A stretch of DNA of 64,000 bases. It comes from Ktedonobacterales bacterium. GTDB lineage: Bacteria; Chloroflexota; Ktedonobacteria; Ktedonobacterales; DATBGS01. Where the stretch lies: positions 50,356-114,355 of the forward strand of contig DATBHW010000081.1 in the NCBI GenBank assembly GCA_036557285.1. The letters are read 5' to 3'. The notes beneath the pieces were generated by a model that was not told where the DNA came from, did not search any database, and was given only the letters and a program-made list of their open reading frames with translations. Below are positions 18,606 to 29,716 of the stretch, piece by piece. Made by a program: the position numbers and the translations under genes. Numbering within the stretch: the first letter of the stretch is position 1; every line of letters starts with the position of its first letter.

Positions 18606-19815
18606 TTTTGACTTCTTCTCTGATGCCAACCAGGGACCAGAGGAGTCGGAGATGGAGTGGTATCTTTCGGCAGAGGCTGAAGATGATACCTTCTTGCTGG
18701 CTGACCAGATGGGCGCAGCAGACTCAGGTGGGGATCAACTGGTGACGGAGGGGGGGCAGCTATCGCCCGCCGATTTTTCTGCTGAGGAGCTGGCCCTTGC
18801 CCGCGATTTGCAGAGTCTTTTCCCCCTCGAAGAAGAGCAGTTGCCTCCGCGCTTTGTTCAGACCCTGACCACGCAGCCAGGGGATTGGATTGCTCCTAGC
18901 AATCTGACGCATCGTGTGACTTATCGCGTCCTGCGCCGCTTGCAACTGCCTCGGCGCCTGTTTGCTGGCGATGAGCCAGTTTTGACGCGCCGTCCGCGCG
19001 GCTTCCTTCCTCTGGGACGAGCGCCAAGGACGGCGGCGCTGGGTACGCTGCTGGCGGTAATGCTGCTCTCGCTGATTACTGTCGCTCCCTCCTTTGCTCA
19101 GGGGCTGCGCATTTTCTTGGGCCAGACCGGTGTCCAGGTCGCTCCGCGCTATCCACACCCCACCCTGTCCCCCCAGGAGCAGGTTCAGGAAATCTCTCTT
19201 CTGTCTGTACACCAGAATGTCCCCTTTGATGTTTTCTGGCTGGGGCCGACCCTGAACGGCTATGGGTTCCAGAGCATGGTTTTGCACATCGGCCAGCCCT
19301 GGGCCAATGGTCCCGTTGTTGAACTGCAATATAGTCGGCCTAACAGTATAGGCCGTGGAAGCCTGCTGGTGCGGGAGTTCCGCCCGGCCCCTGGAGCAAC
19401 GGTGTTGCAGGTGGTGGCGCAGGGGGCGGCTCATCCCGCGCATGTTAGCGGCCAACCGGCACTTTATATTGATGGGCAATGGATGTATCGGCAGAAGGCG
19501 ATTGTATGGCGCTATGGGACACAGGCGGAACTGCTCTATCAAGCCAATGGGTTGATTTTCTGGATTACCGCCGACCAGCGGGACGGGGTAGATCAGGCGG
19601 CGCTGGAGAACTGGGCGCAGCAGTTGGGGCAGTTGTATCTGGGGCAGTTGTTGCGCATGCAGCCAGACTCGTCGCAGCAAAGCAGCGCCCTGGTGGCAGC
19701 AGCCTTGAATTCAGATAGTCTAGGAGAAGTGGTTGCTTTGATTCCCGCCGGTATCGCCCCCGATACCGGGGCCGCTGTCTATATCGCCCTGGGCCACCCT
19801 CCTGAAGACCTTTAG
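18577..19815 (+). CDS. Probable membrane anti-sigma factor with extracytoplasmic domain
   Basis: A 412-residue protein with a cytosolic N-terminal segment of about 145 residues rich in acidic residues, one TM helix (LGTLLAVMLLSLITVAPSFA) and an outer domain of about 240 residues. The outer domain contains YIDGQWMYRQKAIVWRYG and LIFWITADQ, resembling sensor domains (DUF4367-like) of anti-sigma factors. No zinc-binding HxxxCxxC motif is seen in the cytosolic part, so the class is uncertain. Start choice: the ATG at 18577 falls inside the end of the sigma gene, pointing to translational coupling. The role is inferred from context. Confidence 0.65.
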   Translation: MVPGSKQPNDFDFFSDANQGPEESEMEWYLSAEAEDDTFLLADQMGAADSGGDQLVTEGGQLSPADFSAEELALARDLQSLFPLEEEQLPPRFVQTLTTQPGDWIAPSNLTHRVTYRVLRRLQLPRRLFAGDEPVLTRRPRGFLPLGRAPRTAALGTLLAVMLLSLITVAPSFAQGLRIFLGQTGVQVAPRYPHPTLSPQEQVQEISLLSVHQNVPFDVFWLGPTLNGYGFQSMVLHIGQPWANGPVVELQYSRPNSIGRGSLLVREFRPAPGATVLQVVAQGAAHPAHVSGQPALYIDGQWMYRQKAIVWRYGTQAELLYQANGLIFWITADQRDGVDQAALENWAQQLGQLYLGQLLRMQPDSSQQSSALVAAALNSDSLGEVVALIPAGIAPDTGAAVYIALGHPPEDL

Positions 19816-19851
19816 GCGAAGCAGCCACCCGCGTATGTCACCCACCGAAGG

Positions 19852-20104
19852 CATGGGTCATCCCGGATTTTCTAGACCGTCTTGGTCAATGCTCCTGGCT
19901 GGTAGCTTCGCTGGCGGAAAGCCGCACCGTACCGAGCGGAGCGCCGCCGGGACGGCGGCTGAACGCCTCACTGGCGACCAGGGCTGCCCGTTCAGCGTTT
20001 CCACGTGCCAGCGTTTGGCCGCCGTCCCGGCGGCGCTACACAGGCGGCCTTCGCGCATCCTGCCAGCAAAACAACACAGCAGAGAGAATTCGGGATGACT
20101 CATG
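19852..20104. mobile_element. MITE-like palindromic element, 253 bp
   Basis: Ends are near-perfect inverted repeats: 19852-19869 (CATGGGTCATCCCGGATT) and 20087-20104, matching at 16 of 18 positions. Inside is a second, perfect 19-bp inverted repeat around a GCGCCGCCGGGACGGCGGC core (about 19941 and 20018). There is no coding capacity. It lies between the anti-sigma gene and trmH. The internal GCGCCGCC/GGCGGCGC arms resemble those of the repeats at 29419 and 35974. Confidence 0.6.
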
Positions 20105-20186
20105 TTTGCTTGTCATCCCAACACGATATAATGAAGAATACCCTCCAAAGAGGGTAAGCCGCTATAAGAGAGGCAGGAGAAAGCCT

Positions 20187-21005
20187 ATGCGCCCGGAGAC
20201 ACGTCGCTGGGAGGCGCGAGTGCGGCGTCTGGCAACACGCCGCTATCGAGAGCAGGAGGGCGTGTGCTATGTGGAAGGTATTCGCCCGGTGCTGGATGCG
20301 CTGGAAAGCGGGTTGAGTGTGGAGGCTCTGCTGGTCAGCCCCGAGTTGCTGCGCAGTGAAGTGGCTCAGCGGATGGTTCACGAGCAGCAAGGAGCAGGGA
20401 CGCTGGTGGTGGAGTTTGCGCGGGCGAGCTTTGAGCAATTTTCAGACCGCGATAACCCGATGGGCCTGGCGGCGATTGTGCGCTGGTCGCCGCTGAGTCT
20501 GGAATCCCTGCCTGCCGGACCAGACGCATTGGTGGTGATGGCCGAAGAGATGCGCGACCCGGGCAATCTTGGGACACTGCTGCGCACGATGGATGCGATT
20601 GGCGGTACCGGTGTGGCGGTGGTTGGCTCCAGTACCGATCCGACCCACCCTAAATGCCTGAAAGCCAGTATGGGAACGATCTTTCGTGTACCCCTTGCCC
20701 GCGCTGCCAGCGTCGAAGCGTTTGTCCAGTGGGCAAAGGCGCGGCACATCTGGACGATTGCGACTACCGCCAGGCGCGGCGCCTCTTTCTGGTCGCTGGA
20801 GTACCGGCGGCCTCTGGCGCTGCTGCTGGGCAATGAGGGCGAGGGGCTGCGCCCGGAGACTATCCAGATGGCCGATGTGGTGGCGCGCATCCCGATGTGG
20901 GGTACGGCCAGTTCGCTCAATGTCAGTGTCGCAGCCGGGGCTTTGTTATATGAGATCAGGAGGCAGGAGACGGCAGGCGCGGAACGCTCACCTGGCGGGT
21001 GCTAA
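20187..21005 (+). CDS. TrmH-family (SPOUT) RNA 2'-O-methyltransferase
   Basis: The N-terminal substrate-binding part (RRLATRRYREQEGVCYVEGIRPVLDALESG) is followed by the SPOUT domain with MRDPGNLGTLLRTMDAIG, LLGNEGEGL and the knot motif ASSLNVSVAAGALLYEI. These enzymes methylate ribose in rRNA or tRNA using SAM; the target base cannot be read from sequence. The start at 20187 has AGGAG eight bases upstream. A TATAAT box occurs at 20127-20132. The 3' end overlaps the convergent glycosyltransferase gene by 50 bases, both proteins using the overlap. Confidence 0.9.
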   Translation: MRPETRRWEARVRRLATRRYREQEGVCYVEGIRPVLDALESGLSVEALLVSPELLRSEVAQRMVHEQQGAGTLVVEFARASFEQFSDRDNPMGLAAIVRWSPLSLESLPAGPDALVVMAEEMRDPGNLGTLLRTMDAIGGTGVAVVGSSTDPTHPKCLKASMGTIFRVPLARAASVEAFVQWAKARHIWTIATTARRGASFWSLEYRRPLALLLGNEGEGLRPETIQMADVVARIPMWGTASSLNVSVAAGALLYEIRRQETAGAERSPGGC

Positions 21006-22107
21006 CCTGCTGCGCTCGTGTGCCAGAACGGACCCTGGCGTCAATGAATTCGGTGATGCGCCGCTGAAAGCGAGCGATGTCAAAGTCTTCGGCGTGGCGA
21101 CGAATCACCAGCGGATCAAACTGATCGGGCCGGAAGGCTGCTACTGCCTCGGCCAGCGCGCCAGGGCTGCGCTCATGAAAGAAGATGCCGGTGACGCCAT
21201 CAAGCACGCTGGTCAGCGCGCCGCCCGCTCCATAGGCGATCACCGGGCGGCCACTTGCCTGGGCCTCCAGAGGGGTCAGGCCAAAATCTTCGGCGCCAGG
21301 ATGGATGAGCGCCTGGCACTGCGCGAGATACTGCCGCGCCTGCTGATCGGGAAGCCAGCCAAGAAACTCGATGGTTGGTCCGGCAAAGCGTTCCAGCCGC
21401 GCCCGGTCGCGCCCGACGCCAATGATTTTGAGCGGGAGACGCAGGCGATTGAACGCCTCAATGGCGATGTCGATCCGTTTATAGGGCGCCAGCCGTGAGA
21501 TCACGAGAAAATAGTCATCCTGGGTCGGCGAGATGCTGTAGCGCGCCGTTTCCACAGGCGGAGGGATGACAGTAGCATCGTGCCGATAGTAAGCGGCGAT
21601 CCGCTGAGCTACCCCTGGCGAGTTGGCAATAAAATGGTCAACACGCCCGGCGGTGGCCTGGTCCCACTGGCGCAGGCGACGAATGAAGAAGGGGAGGAAG
21701 ACGCGCGCCGGGGGGCAAAGTTTTTCGTGTTCGATATAGTCCTGGTAGGACCATGCCCAGCGCATCGGCGTATGGCAGTAGCAGATATGCAGCGCGTCGG
21801 GCCGCGAGACGACACCCTTGGCAAAGGCGCTGCTGCTGCTCAGGATCAGGTCATAGTCGCGCAGGTCGAGGCGCTCAAAGGCCAGGGGATAGAGCATGAG
21901 AAAGGATTGGTGATGTTTGCTGACGAAGGGGAGCCGCTGCATGAAGCTGCTGCGAATATCGAGCCGACGAAAAGCGGGATCGACGCGCTCAGGGTCATAG
22001 ATCGAGGTGAAAATTGGCGCATGGGGATAGAGGCCATGCAGGGCCAGCAAGACTCTTTCGGCTCCGCCCATCTGGTTCAGGTAGTCGTGGACTAATGCAA
22101 CTTTCAT
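20956..22107 (-). CDS. Glycosyltransferase family 4, exopolysaccharide cluster
   Basis: GT-B fold retaining glycosyltransferase. The N-terminal domain has VHDYLNQMGGAERVLLAL and CYCHTPMRWAW; the C-terminal nucleotide-sugar domain has VISRLAPYKRIDIAIEAF, GVGRDRARLERFAG and the EX7E-like segment HPGAEDFGLTPLEAQASGRPVIAYGAGG. It transfers an unknown sugar during surface polysaccharide assembly. It is the last gene of a three-gene minus-strand operon, 68 bases after the priming transferase. Confidence 0.88.
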   Translation of the reverse strand: MKVALVHDYLNQMGGAERVLLALHGLYPHAPIFTSIYDPERVDPAFRRLDIRSSFMQRLPFVSKHHQSFLMLYPLAFERLDLRDYDLILSSSSAFAKGVVSRPDALHICYCHTPMRWAWSYQDYIEHEKLCPPARVFLPFFIRRLRQWDQATAGRVDHFIANSPGVAQRIAAYYRHDATVIPPPVETARYSISPTQDDYFLVISRLAPYKRIDIAIEAFNRLRLPLKIIGVGRDRARLERFAGPTIEFLGWLPDQQARQYLAQCQALIHPGAEDFGLTPLEAQASGRPVIAYGAGGALTSVLDGVTGIFFHERSPGALAEAVAAFRPDQFDPLVIRRHAEDFDIARFQRRITEFIDARVRSGTRAQQVSTRQVSVPRLPSPAS

Positions 22108-22175
22108 GGTGGCCTGTTTCTGATTGCCTGGCGCTCCCGGTTCCTTGCTCTCGCGTCCGTTAGCGTCGTGGCCTG

Positions 22176-23723
22176 TCAGTAGGCCCCACGGCTGAAGAGG
22201 ACGGCGGGAATGGTTTGTAGTAAGATTTGTATATCCAGGCGCAAGGACCAGTTTTCAATATAATAGAGATCGAGCAGGACCATTTCGTCAAAGTCCAGTT
22301 CGCTGCGCCCGCGAACCTGCCAAAGCCCCGTCATTCCTGGCCGGACCTCCAGCCGCCCTTTTTCCCATTCCTCATACTGGGCGACTTCGCTGCCAAGCGG
22401 TGGGCGTGGGCCAACGAGACTCATGTCACCTTTTAATACGTTAAGCAGTTGCGGAATTTCGTCAATGCTAGTTTTGCGGATGAGCTTGCCTACGTGCGTC
22501 CTGCGGGGGTCGTCTTTTAACTTAAACATGGGGCCGCTGATTTGATTCTGTGGGCGCAGGCCCGCCATAGCTCTTTCGGCGCGGTTGTGCATGGAGCGAA
22601 ACTTGTAGAGCATGAACGGCAACCCTTGATACCCCAGTCGCTCTTGCTTGAACAGGATCGGCCCCCTGGAGTCAAGCTTAATCGCCAGGGCAGTGAGCAG
22701 CCAGATGGGCGACCCAAGCAGCAGGATCAATCCGGCAATGCTGATGTCCATGCCGCGCTTGAGGGTATATTGCCACGGGCTAATGCCAGCACTTTTGATG
22801 CCGATGAGCGGAATGCCTTCGATGGTGTCTATATCAATGCGCGAGAGACTGAGTTCGTGCAGGTCGGGGATCAGTTTGAATTCAGCGCCCGCGCGCTCGC
22901 ACAGGCGGACGCTGCGCACAATTTGTTGATGCTGGTTGGAAGGGAGCGCGATCAAGACCTCATCAATATGGTAGATGTGGATAATGCTCTCCAGGTCGCT
23001 GATGCTTCCCAGGGCCTTAAAGCGCCCGAAATGGGGCGTGGGCGTGTCCTCGACATCAATGTAGCCAATGATGTGATAGCCAAGGCGTGGGGTGGCGGCA
23101 ATATGCTGCATCATCATTTTGCCCAGGCGGCCAGCGCCAATAACGATCAGGCGCGCCCGCCGCAAGCCATGACGATACGCAAACGCTAACCCCATGCTGA
23201 CGAGTTGCCTCCCCAGGAAGAGCAAGAACGTCGTACCGATCCAGGTATAAAGAATCAACCCGCGCGAGGCCGAGTTGCTGCTGGAGAAGAGCAGATTCGA
23301 CGATTTAGTAAAGAAGTATTCGTAGATGCTGAGTGTTACCAGGCCGGTGGTGGTCGCGCCAAGAATAGCCGAGAAATGACTCACCCAATGGCTGGTGAGG
23401 CGTATCTGGTAGATGCCTTTCAGCCAGAGAATCAAGAGCATGCCGAGCGTGATACCGATTTCAAGGGAGATGTAGTCCTGGTAGGGCGTGGGATAAAAAT
23501 CGGGGCCTTCGCTGGTCAGATTGTAACGGATATAATAGGCGCTCAGAAACGCCAGGTTGATGAGGAGCGTGTCACCTATCAGGAAGAGGAACAGGGTGGC
23601 TGAACGCTGAGGCCGAGGACGCCTGCGCCCCGATGACCGCAGCGCGCGCAGCTGTAGTGTGGGTTGGTCTGGAATAGGTAATGTCACCGGCCTGCTGGTG
23701 GACTGTACTGGCTGTTTTTTCAT
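22176..23723 (-). CDS. Polyprenyl-phosphate sugar phosphotransferase (exopolysaccharide priming)
   Basis: Starts polysaccharide synthesis by moving a sugar-1-phosphate to undecaprenyl phosphate. Four N-terminal TM helices (starting LFLFLIGDTLLINLAFLSAYY) are followed by a nucleotide-binding-like domain (VIGAGRLGKMMMQHI), another TM helix and the catalytic WcaJ/WbaP domain with FKQERLGYQGLPFMLYKFRSM, KLIRKTSIDEIPQLLNVLKGDMSLVGPRPP and RPGMTGLWQVRGRSELDF. The ATG at 23723 has GGGAGG about six bases upstream. It sits between two GT4 genes. Confidence 0.93.
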   Translation of the reverse strand: MKKQPVQSTSRPVTLPIPDQPTLQLRALRSSGRRRPRPQRSATLFLFLIGDTLLINLAFLSAYYIRYNLTSEGPDFYPTPYQDYISLEIGITLGMLLILWLKGIYQIRLTSHWVSHFSAILGATTTGLVTLSIYEYFFTKSSNLLFSSSNSASRGLILYTWIGTTFLLFLGRQLVSMGLAFAYRHGLRRARLIVIGAGRLGKMMMQHIAATPRLGYHIIGYIDVEDTPTPHFGRFKALGSISDLESIIHIYHIDEVLIALPSNQHQQIVRSVRLCERAGAEFKLIPDLHELSLSRIDIDTIEGIPLIGIKSAGISPWQYTLKRGMDISIAGLILLLGSPIWLLTALAIKLDSRGPILFKQERLGYQGLPFMLYKFRSMHNRAERAMAGLRPQNQISGPMFKLKDDPRRTHVGKLIRKTSIDEIPQLLNVLKGDMSLVGPRPPLGSEVAQYEEWEKGRLEVRPGMTGLWQVRGRSELDFDEMVLLDLYYIENWSLRLDIQILLQTIPAVLFSRGAY

Positions 23724-23761
23724 ATGCTCCCTCCCCTGGCTCAACTCCACTCCTTCGAGTG

Positions 23762-24928
23762 TCACGTAAAGTGCGTGGCATCCTGATAGGCTTGAATAAT
23801 TTGTTGGACAATTAGACTGGGTGCGAAGCGCTGCACCCTCGCCAGACCACGCGCGCGGAATTGCTGGCGGAGGGCGTTGTCGCGCAATCCTTGCTGCATA
23901 GCGCGTGCCAAAGATTCAGTATCGGTTGGTTCTATCGTCAGCGCGGCGCGGGCGCCAAAGGCGCCATCATCCCCAACTACCTCCGGCAGACTGGATGCGT
24001 TTGAGGTGACGACTGGCACACCACAGGCCATCGCTTCAGCGACCGGCAGACCAAACCCTTCATAGAGACTGGGGTAGACGAAAAGGTCAGCGGCATGATA
24101 CCAGAGCGTTTTTTCTGCTTCGGGTACATAGCCAACAAAGCGCACGTCGTTTTGAATACCCAGTGAGTATATCTGCTGCTCCAGCGTTTGTACAGACCAG
24201 CCTTTCGCCCCGGCAAGCACCAATGTATGGGGCAGGTTGGTTTCGCGCTTGAGCAGCCGAAAGGCATCAAGCAGGCGCGAGACGTTCTTGCGCGGCTCCA
24301 GGGTGGCAAGAAAGAGGATCAGGTGTTCGGGGAGCCGCCGCCGCTGCCGCAATGCCTGGACGGCTTCGGCTGAACAGGGGAGCGAAAATCGCTCTTCTAG
24401 CATGGGATAGATGACGCGGATGCGCTCTTCTGGAACCTTCAGGAGTTCGATCATATCGCGGCGCGTATGCTCAGAGATAGCAATAATGAGCGCGGCGCGC
24501 CGGGCGCTGCGGCGCGTAAACCAGTGTTGATAAGCGCGCCGGGGGGGCCGGAAGAAATCGGGGAAGCGCAGAAAGGCGAGGTCGTGGATGGTGACGATGC
24601 CAGGACAGGGCAGGCGCAGGGGTAAAATATTCATGGGAGCGTGCAGCAGTTGCAGGCCATGTCGGCGTATCTCGCCAGCCAATTGCAGGTGCTCCCACAG
24701 AACTCTGCCAGCAGGATGTGTGGCGCCCCAGCCTACCAGGACGGCAGTGCTGCTGGCTGTGGAGGGCCATTGCTCGGCTACCGCGCGTTCGCTGACAAAC
24801 ACAGTGTATTCATGGTCGCCGTCAAGAGTGCCCAGCGCGTTCAGCAGATTGAGCGTATAGCGGCTGACCCCGGCGTTGCGATAAGACTGCGCCGCTGAAG
24901 TGAGCAGCGCGTTGATTCCAATGCGCAT
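23762..24928 (-). CDS. Glycosyltransferase family 4, first gene of polysaccharide operon
   Basis: GT-B glycosyltransferase: RIGINALLTSAAQSYRNAGVSRYTLNLL at the N-terminus, LFLATLEPRKNVSRLLDAF and YPSLYEGFGLPVAEAMACGVPVVTSNASSLPEVVG at the nucleotide-sugar site. It is a mannosyltransferase-like member; the donor is not deducible. The first ATG of the frame is at 24973; I use 24928, where the conserved domain begins, although neither has a good ribosome site. The stop lies 38 bases ahead of the priming transferase. Confidence 0.88.
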   Translation of the reverse strand: MRIGINALLTSAAQSYRNAGVSRYTLNLLNALGTLDGDHEYTVFVSERAVAEQWPSTASSTAVLVGWGATHPAGRVLWEHLQLAGEIRRHGLQLLHAPMNILPLRLPCPGIVTIHDLAFLRFPDFFRPPRRAYQHWFTRRSARRAALIIAISEHTRRDMIELLKVPEERIRVIYPMLEERFSLPCSAEAVQALRQRRRLPEHLILFLATLEPRKNVSRLLDAFRLLKRETNLPHTLVLAGAKGWSVQTLEQQIYSLGIQNDVRFVGYVPEAEKTLWYHAADLFVYPSLYEGFGLPVAEAMACGVPVVTSNASSLPEVVGDDGAFGARAALTIEPTDTESLARAMQQGLRDNALRQQFRARGLARVQRFAPSLIVQQIIQAYQDATHFT

Positions 24929-25159
24929 CGATCTGGCAGACGCCCCCTCTTCCTGGTAAAGACGATTGAGCATGCGGCGGGTAACGGTACTTTTAAGCCC
25001 TGCTCTTGCTCAGAAAGGGGCGCGCTGGATGGGACATTCGGCTGGAAAGGGTCCGGGTTCGTTGCGTTTTTCAACATGCTAGTGTATCATACTACCCGAA
25101 TATAAAGACCTTCCTGTCCCCGCCAAGGAGATCCTATTACCCGGCAAGAGTTGAGGAGC

Positions 25160-27403
25160 ATGGTGTTGTCCAAACAACTCCGTCTGGAAGTTGCGGAATT
25201 AAGCGATGTTGGTCGCAGGCGCGATTCTAACGAAGATAGTATGACCCGCCTGGTCCCCAAAGACCCCAAAGTTATGGAACGCAAGGGGGCTATTTTTGTG
25301 GTGGCCGATGGCATGGGCGGGCATGCCGCTGGCGAAGTCGCCAGCGAGATCGCTGTCGAGACGATCCGGGAAGAATACTATGAAGCAGCATCGGATGAGG
25401 TGTTGGAGGTGCTCGCGCAGGCGATCAGACAGGCTAATCAGGTTATCTATGATCGCGCTATCGAGCAAGCCACTCGCGCCGGAATGGGGACGACCTGTGT
25501 GGCGGTGGTGGTGCGCGGCGCGTTGGTCTATGTCGCCAATGTGGGCGACAGCCGGGTCTATCTGATCCGCGAAGGGCAGATTCGCCAGCTAACCTACGAT
25601 CACTCCTGGGTGGCCGAGCAGGTGCGCGCGGGGATGTTGACCGATGACCAGGCGCGCACCCACGCGCATCGCAATGTGATTACGCGCGCCCTGGGGACTC
25701 AGCAGGAGGTCGAGCCAGACCTGTTTGTCGAGCAGCTTCAGGATGACGATCTGCTGCTGCTTTGTTCGGATGGTCTTTCTGGCCCGGTCTCCGATGAGGA
25801 GATGAGTCAGATTGTTACTTCTTCCCCGCCCCAGGAAGCGGTGCGGGAGTTGATTGCCCAGGCCAATGAGCAGGGTGGGCCAGATAATATTACGGCGGTG
25901 CTGGTGCATGTGGCGGAGGCGCCAACGCTTGAGCCAGAGATGCAAGAACAACTGGCAACGCTGGCTGACGCATCGGCTCAGCAAACAGCGCGGCTAAAGC
26001 CCGTGAAAAAGCCGCCCAGGCGGCTCTCGCCGGTCTCGATTGCCCTGCGCGTGTTTGCGGCGGTGGCGATCTTATTTCTCTCGCTGGCGATCTGGGATTA
26101 TGGATTTGGCCCCATCGCCTGGACCCGCAACGCTCATAACCAGCTCAGTGCTGATCTGGGGCGCGTTCAGCCGCTGATAGCGCAGGCAAAAAAAGAAGCG
26201 CCTCAACAGGCGATCAATACGCTGGCAGCGGCGCAGCATCCGCTGCTCAACGATCTACGTGATCGCTGGCTGAGCAGCGATGACCGCCAGCAGGCGATAA
26301 CGACTCTACAACGGGATCTGGGTTCGGCGATTCGCCAGACGCTGCAAGCCTATAATGCGGCGGCGCGAGTCCAGCCACTTGATGCCCTGCATCCACAGCA
26401 GTTCTCGGTTTCCTGTAGCCCTGCCCCTGGCGGGCGGCTCGATCATCTGGTTGCGGTACAGGGCAATGCGCCGGGCGCGGGGCTGCCAGCCCTCTTTGCC
26501 CGCGCGGCGGCTCAGAGCGCCTCGCCCGCCTATGCGCTCAACCTCGATCCGTCGGGCACATCGCTCACCTGCGGTGCGGTCATTGATCCGGCAGTGGTTG
26601 ACCTGACCACTGATGGCTCGCAGCTTTATCTGTTGCATAAAGAGAGCGAATCGAGTTTTACGGTTGAGCAACTGGCGGCAACCCCTGACGCGAAACCAGA
26701 GCGGCTGCTGACCTTGCCGCCGAACTCCGCTGGCGCATTCCCCGCGCTGCTGGCTGTTCATAACTCGCAGGTGTACATCATCTATCGCGGAACGAATGAC
26801 GCCATTTCCGTCTGCTCAATAAGATCCTCCAGCCCCTGTAAACCCTTTGGGCCTTCACCGCTGCCTTCCCAGGCGCATAGTATGACGGTTGCGCCCAACG
26901 GCACGATCTACTTGCTGCTTGTGGATGGCAGCATCGGAGTATTGACGCCAGCCGGGGCGCTGCACCCGGCTAACCTTGCCTCACTCTTGCCCGCGCTGCC
27001 CGTAGCCGATCCTTCCTCGTTCAATCCGCTGACTGCGCTGCCGACGGTTCCAGTGACCCCGACTTTTTCGGCGACTCCAACGCCACCTCCGGCGAATGGG
27101 ACGCCGACGCAAACGCCTGACGGGAATGCTCCGTACTCGCCAACGGGCGTGAAGCTTGCCAATGCAACGGTCCTGGTGAGCGATCAGCGAGATCACCTCT
27201 TTATCGGCGATGGCGCTGATCACCGGATCGTGCAGTTGGATACGCCAGAGACGGGGAACGGTGATCCTGCTCCGGGGCAGCAATATGCAGCGGCCTCCAC
27301 ACTGGATAGTTTGCAGAGTGTCAGCGCGGTGGCTCATGGGGATCAGGGCTTTTCGCTCTATGTGCTGGGCGGCCACTCGCTGCTAGTGATTAGCTCGCCA
27401 TAA
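25160..27403 (+). CDS. PP2C-type Ser/Thr phosphatase with TM helix and extracytoplasmic domain
   Basis: Residues 1-250 form a PPM/PP2C phosphatase with the metal-binding motifs DSNED, VADGMGGHAAGE, VGDSRVYL, CSDGLSG and GGPDNITAVLV. A single TM helix (about 293-318) follows, then about 430 exported residues with repeat-like segments (GAVIDPAVVDLTTDGSQLYLLHK, MTVAPNGTIYLLLVDGSIGVL, HLFIGDGADHRIVQLD) suggesting a beta-propeller, and a Thr/Pro-rich linker. Attached sensor domains are common on kinases but less so on PP2C enzymes. The start is uncertain: ATG 25160, GTG 25163 and TTG 25166 all follow GAGGAG. Confidence 0.9.
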   Translation: MVLSKQLRLEVAELSDVGRRRDSNEDSMTRLVPKDPKVMERKGAIFVVADGMGGHAAGEVASEIAVETIREEYYEAASDEVLEVLAQAIRQANQVIYDRAIEQATRAGMGTTCVAVVVRGALVYVANVGDSRVYLIREGQIRQLTYDHSWVAEQVRAGMLTDDQARTHAHRNVITRALGTQQEVEPDLFVEQLQDDDLLLLCSDGLSGPVSDEEMSQIVTSSPPQEAVRELIAQANEQGGPDNITAVLVHVAEAPTLEPEMQEQLATLADASAQQTARLKPVKKPPRRLSPVSIALRVFAAVAILFLSLAIWDYGFGPIAWTRNAHNQLSADLGRVQPLIAQAKKEAPQQAINTLAAAQHPLLNDLRDRWLSSDDRQQAITTLQRDLGSAIRQTLQAYNAAARVQPLDALHPQQFSVSCSPAPGGRLDHLVAVQGNAPGAGLPALFARAAAQSASPAYALNLDPSGTSLTCGAVIDPAVVDLTTDGSQLYLLHKESESSFTVEQLAATPDAKPERLLTLPPNSAGAFPALLAVHNSQVYIIYRGTNDAISVCSIRSSSPCKPFGPSPLPSQAHSMTVAPNGTIYLLLVDGSIGVLTPAGALHPANLASLLPALPVADPSSFNPLTALPTVPVTPTFSATPTPPPANGTPTQTPDGNAPYSPTGVKLANATVLVSDQRDHLFIGDGADHRIVQLDTPETGNGDPAPGQQYAAASTLDSLQSVSAVAHGDQGFSLYVLGGHSLLVISSP

Positions 27404-27581
27404 TTACTTCGCCATAAGAAGTTGCTGGCAAGCGGCCCACTGACGATCAAGAAACTCCTGAAAGTCTGCTGCTGATGGCACCCTGTCTATGCAAGCGGGG
27501 CTGCCCCTGGCGCTTCTGCTCTTTTCCGATAGAATGTGCTAAACTTCAGCATCACGTTGTTTGAGACGAGGGGTAGAAACG

Positions 27582-29366
<1,785 letters not shown>

Positions 29367-29418
29367 ATGGGGCAGGAATAAATGGCAAGGGATTATGCTG
29401 GCGGGCAGCGTGGAAACC

Positions 29419-29597
29419 AGTTCCACCACCTATCGGGGGTTGCCACTTGTAGCGCCGCCATCTTGGCGGCTCAACGCTGGCCTGCTGGTGTGTTGGCCCG
29501 CAGGGCAAACGCTCGCCCTGGCGCAGCGGTGGCCGCCTGGAAGGCGGCGCTACCAGTACCATGCCTCGCTTGCCACCACCTCATTTTTGCTAGAACC
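29419..29597. repeat. Palindromic intergenic repeat, short copy
   Basis: 179-bp element between aspS and the HTH gene. It begins AGTTCCACCACCTATC and ends TTTTTGCTAGAACC. Inside, GTAGCGCCGCC and GGCGGCGCTAC form an inverted repeat. Nearly the same ends and internal blocks occur at 35974-36350. It has no protein-like frame. Confidence 0.75.
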
Positions 29598-29716
29598 GTG
29601 GAAACCATAGGACTGGACGAGCAGGTTCTGAGATGGTATTATGGAAATACAGGTAGTGCTTCAACGAGGCAACGGGGCCTTGTTGAAAAGAGCCGCCTCA
29701 ATGCGGAGGATTGGTT

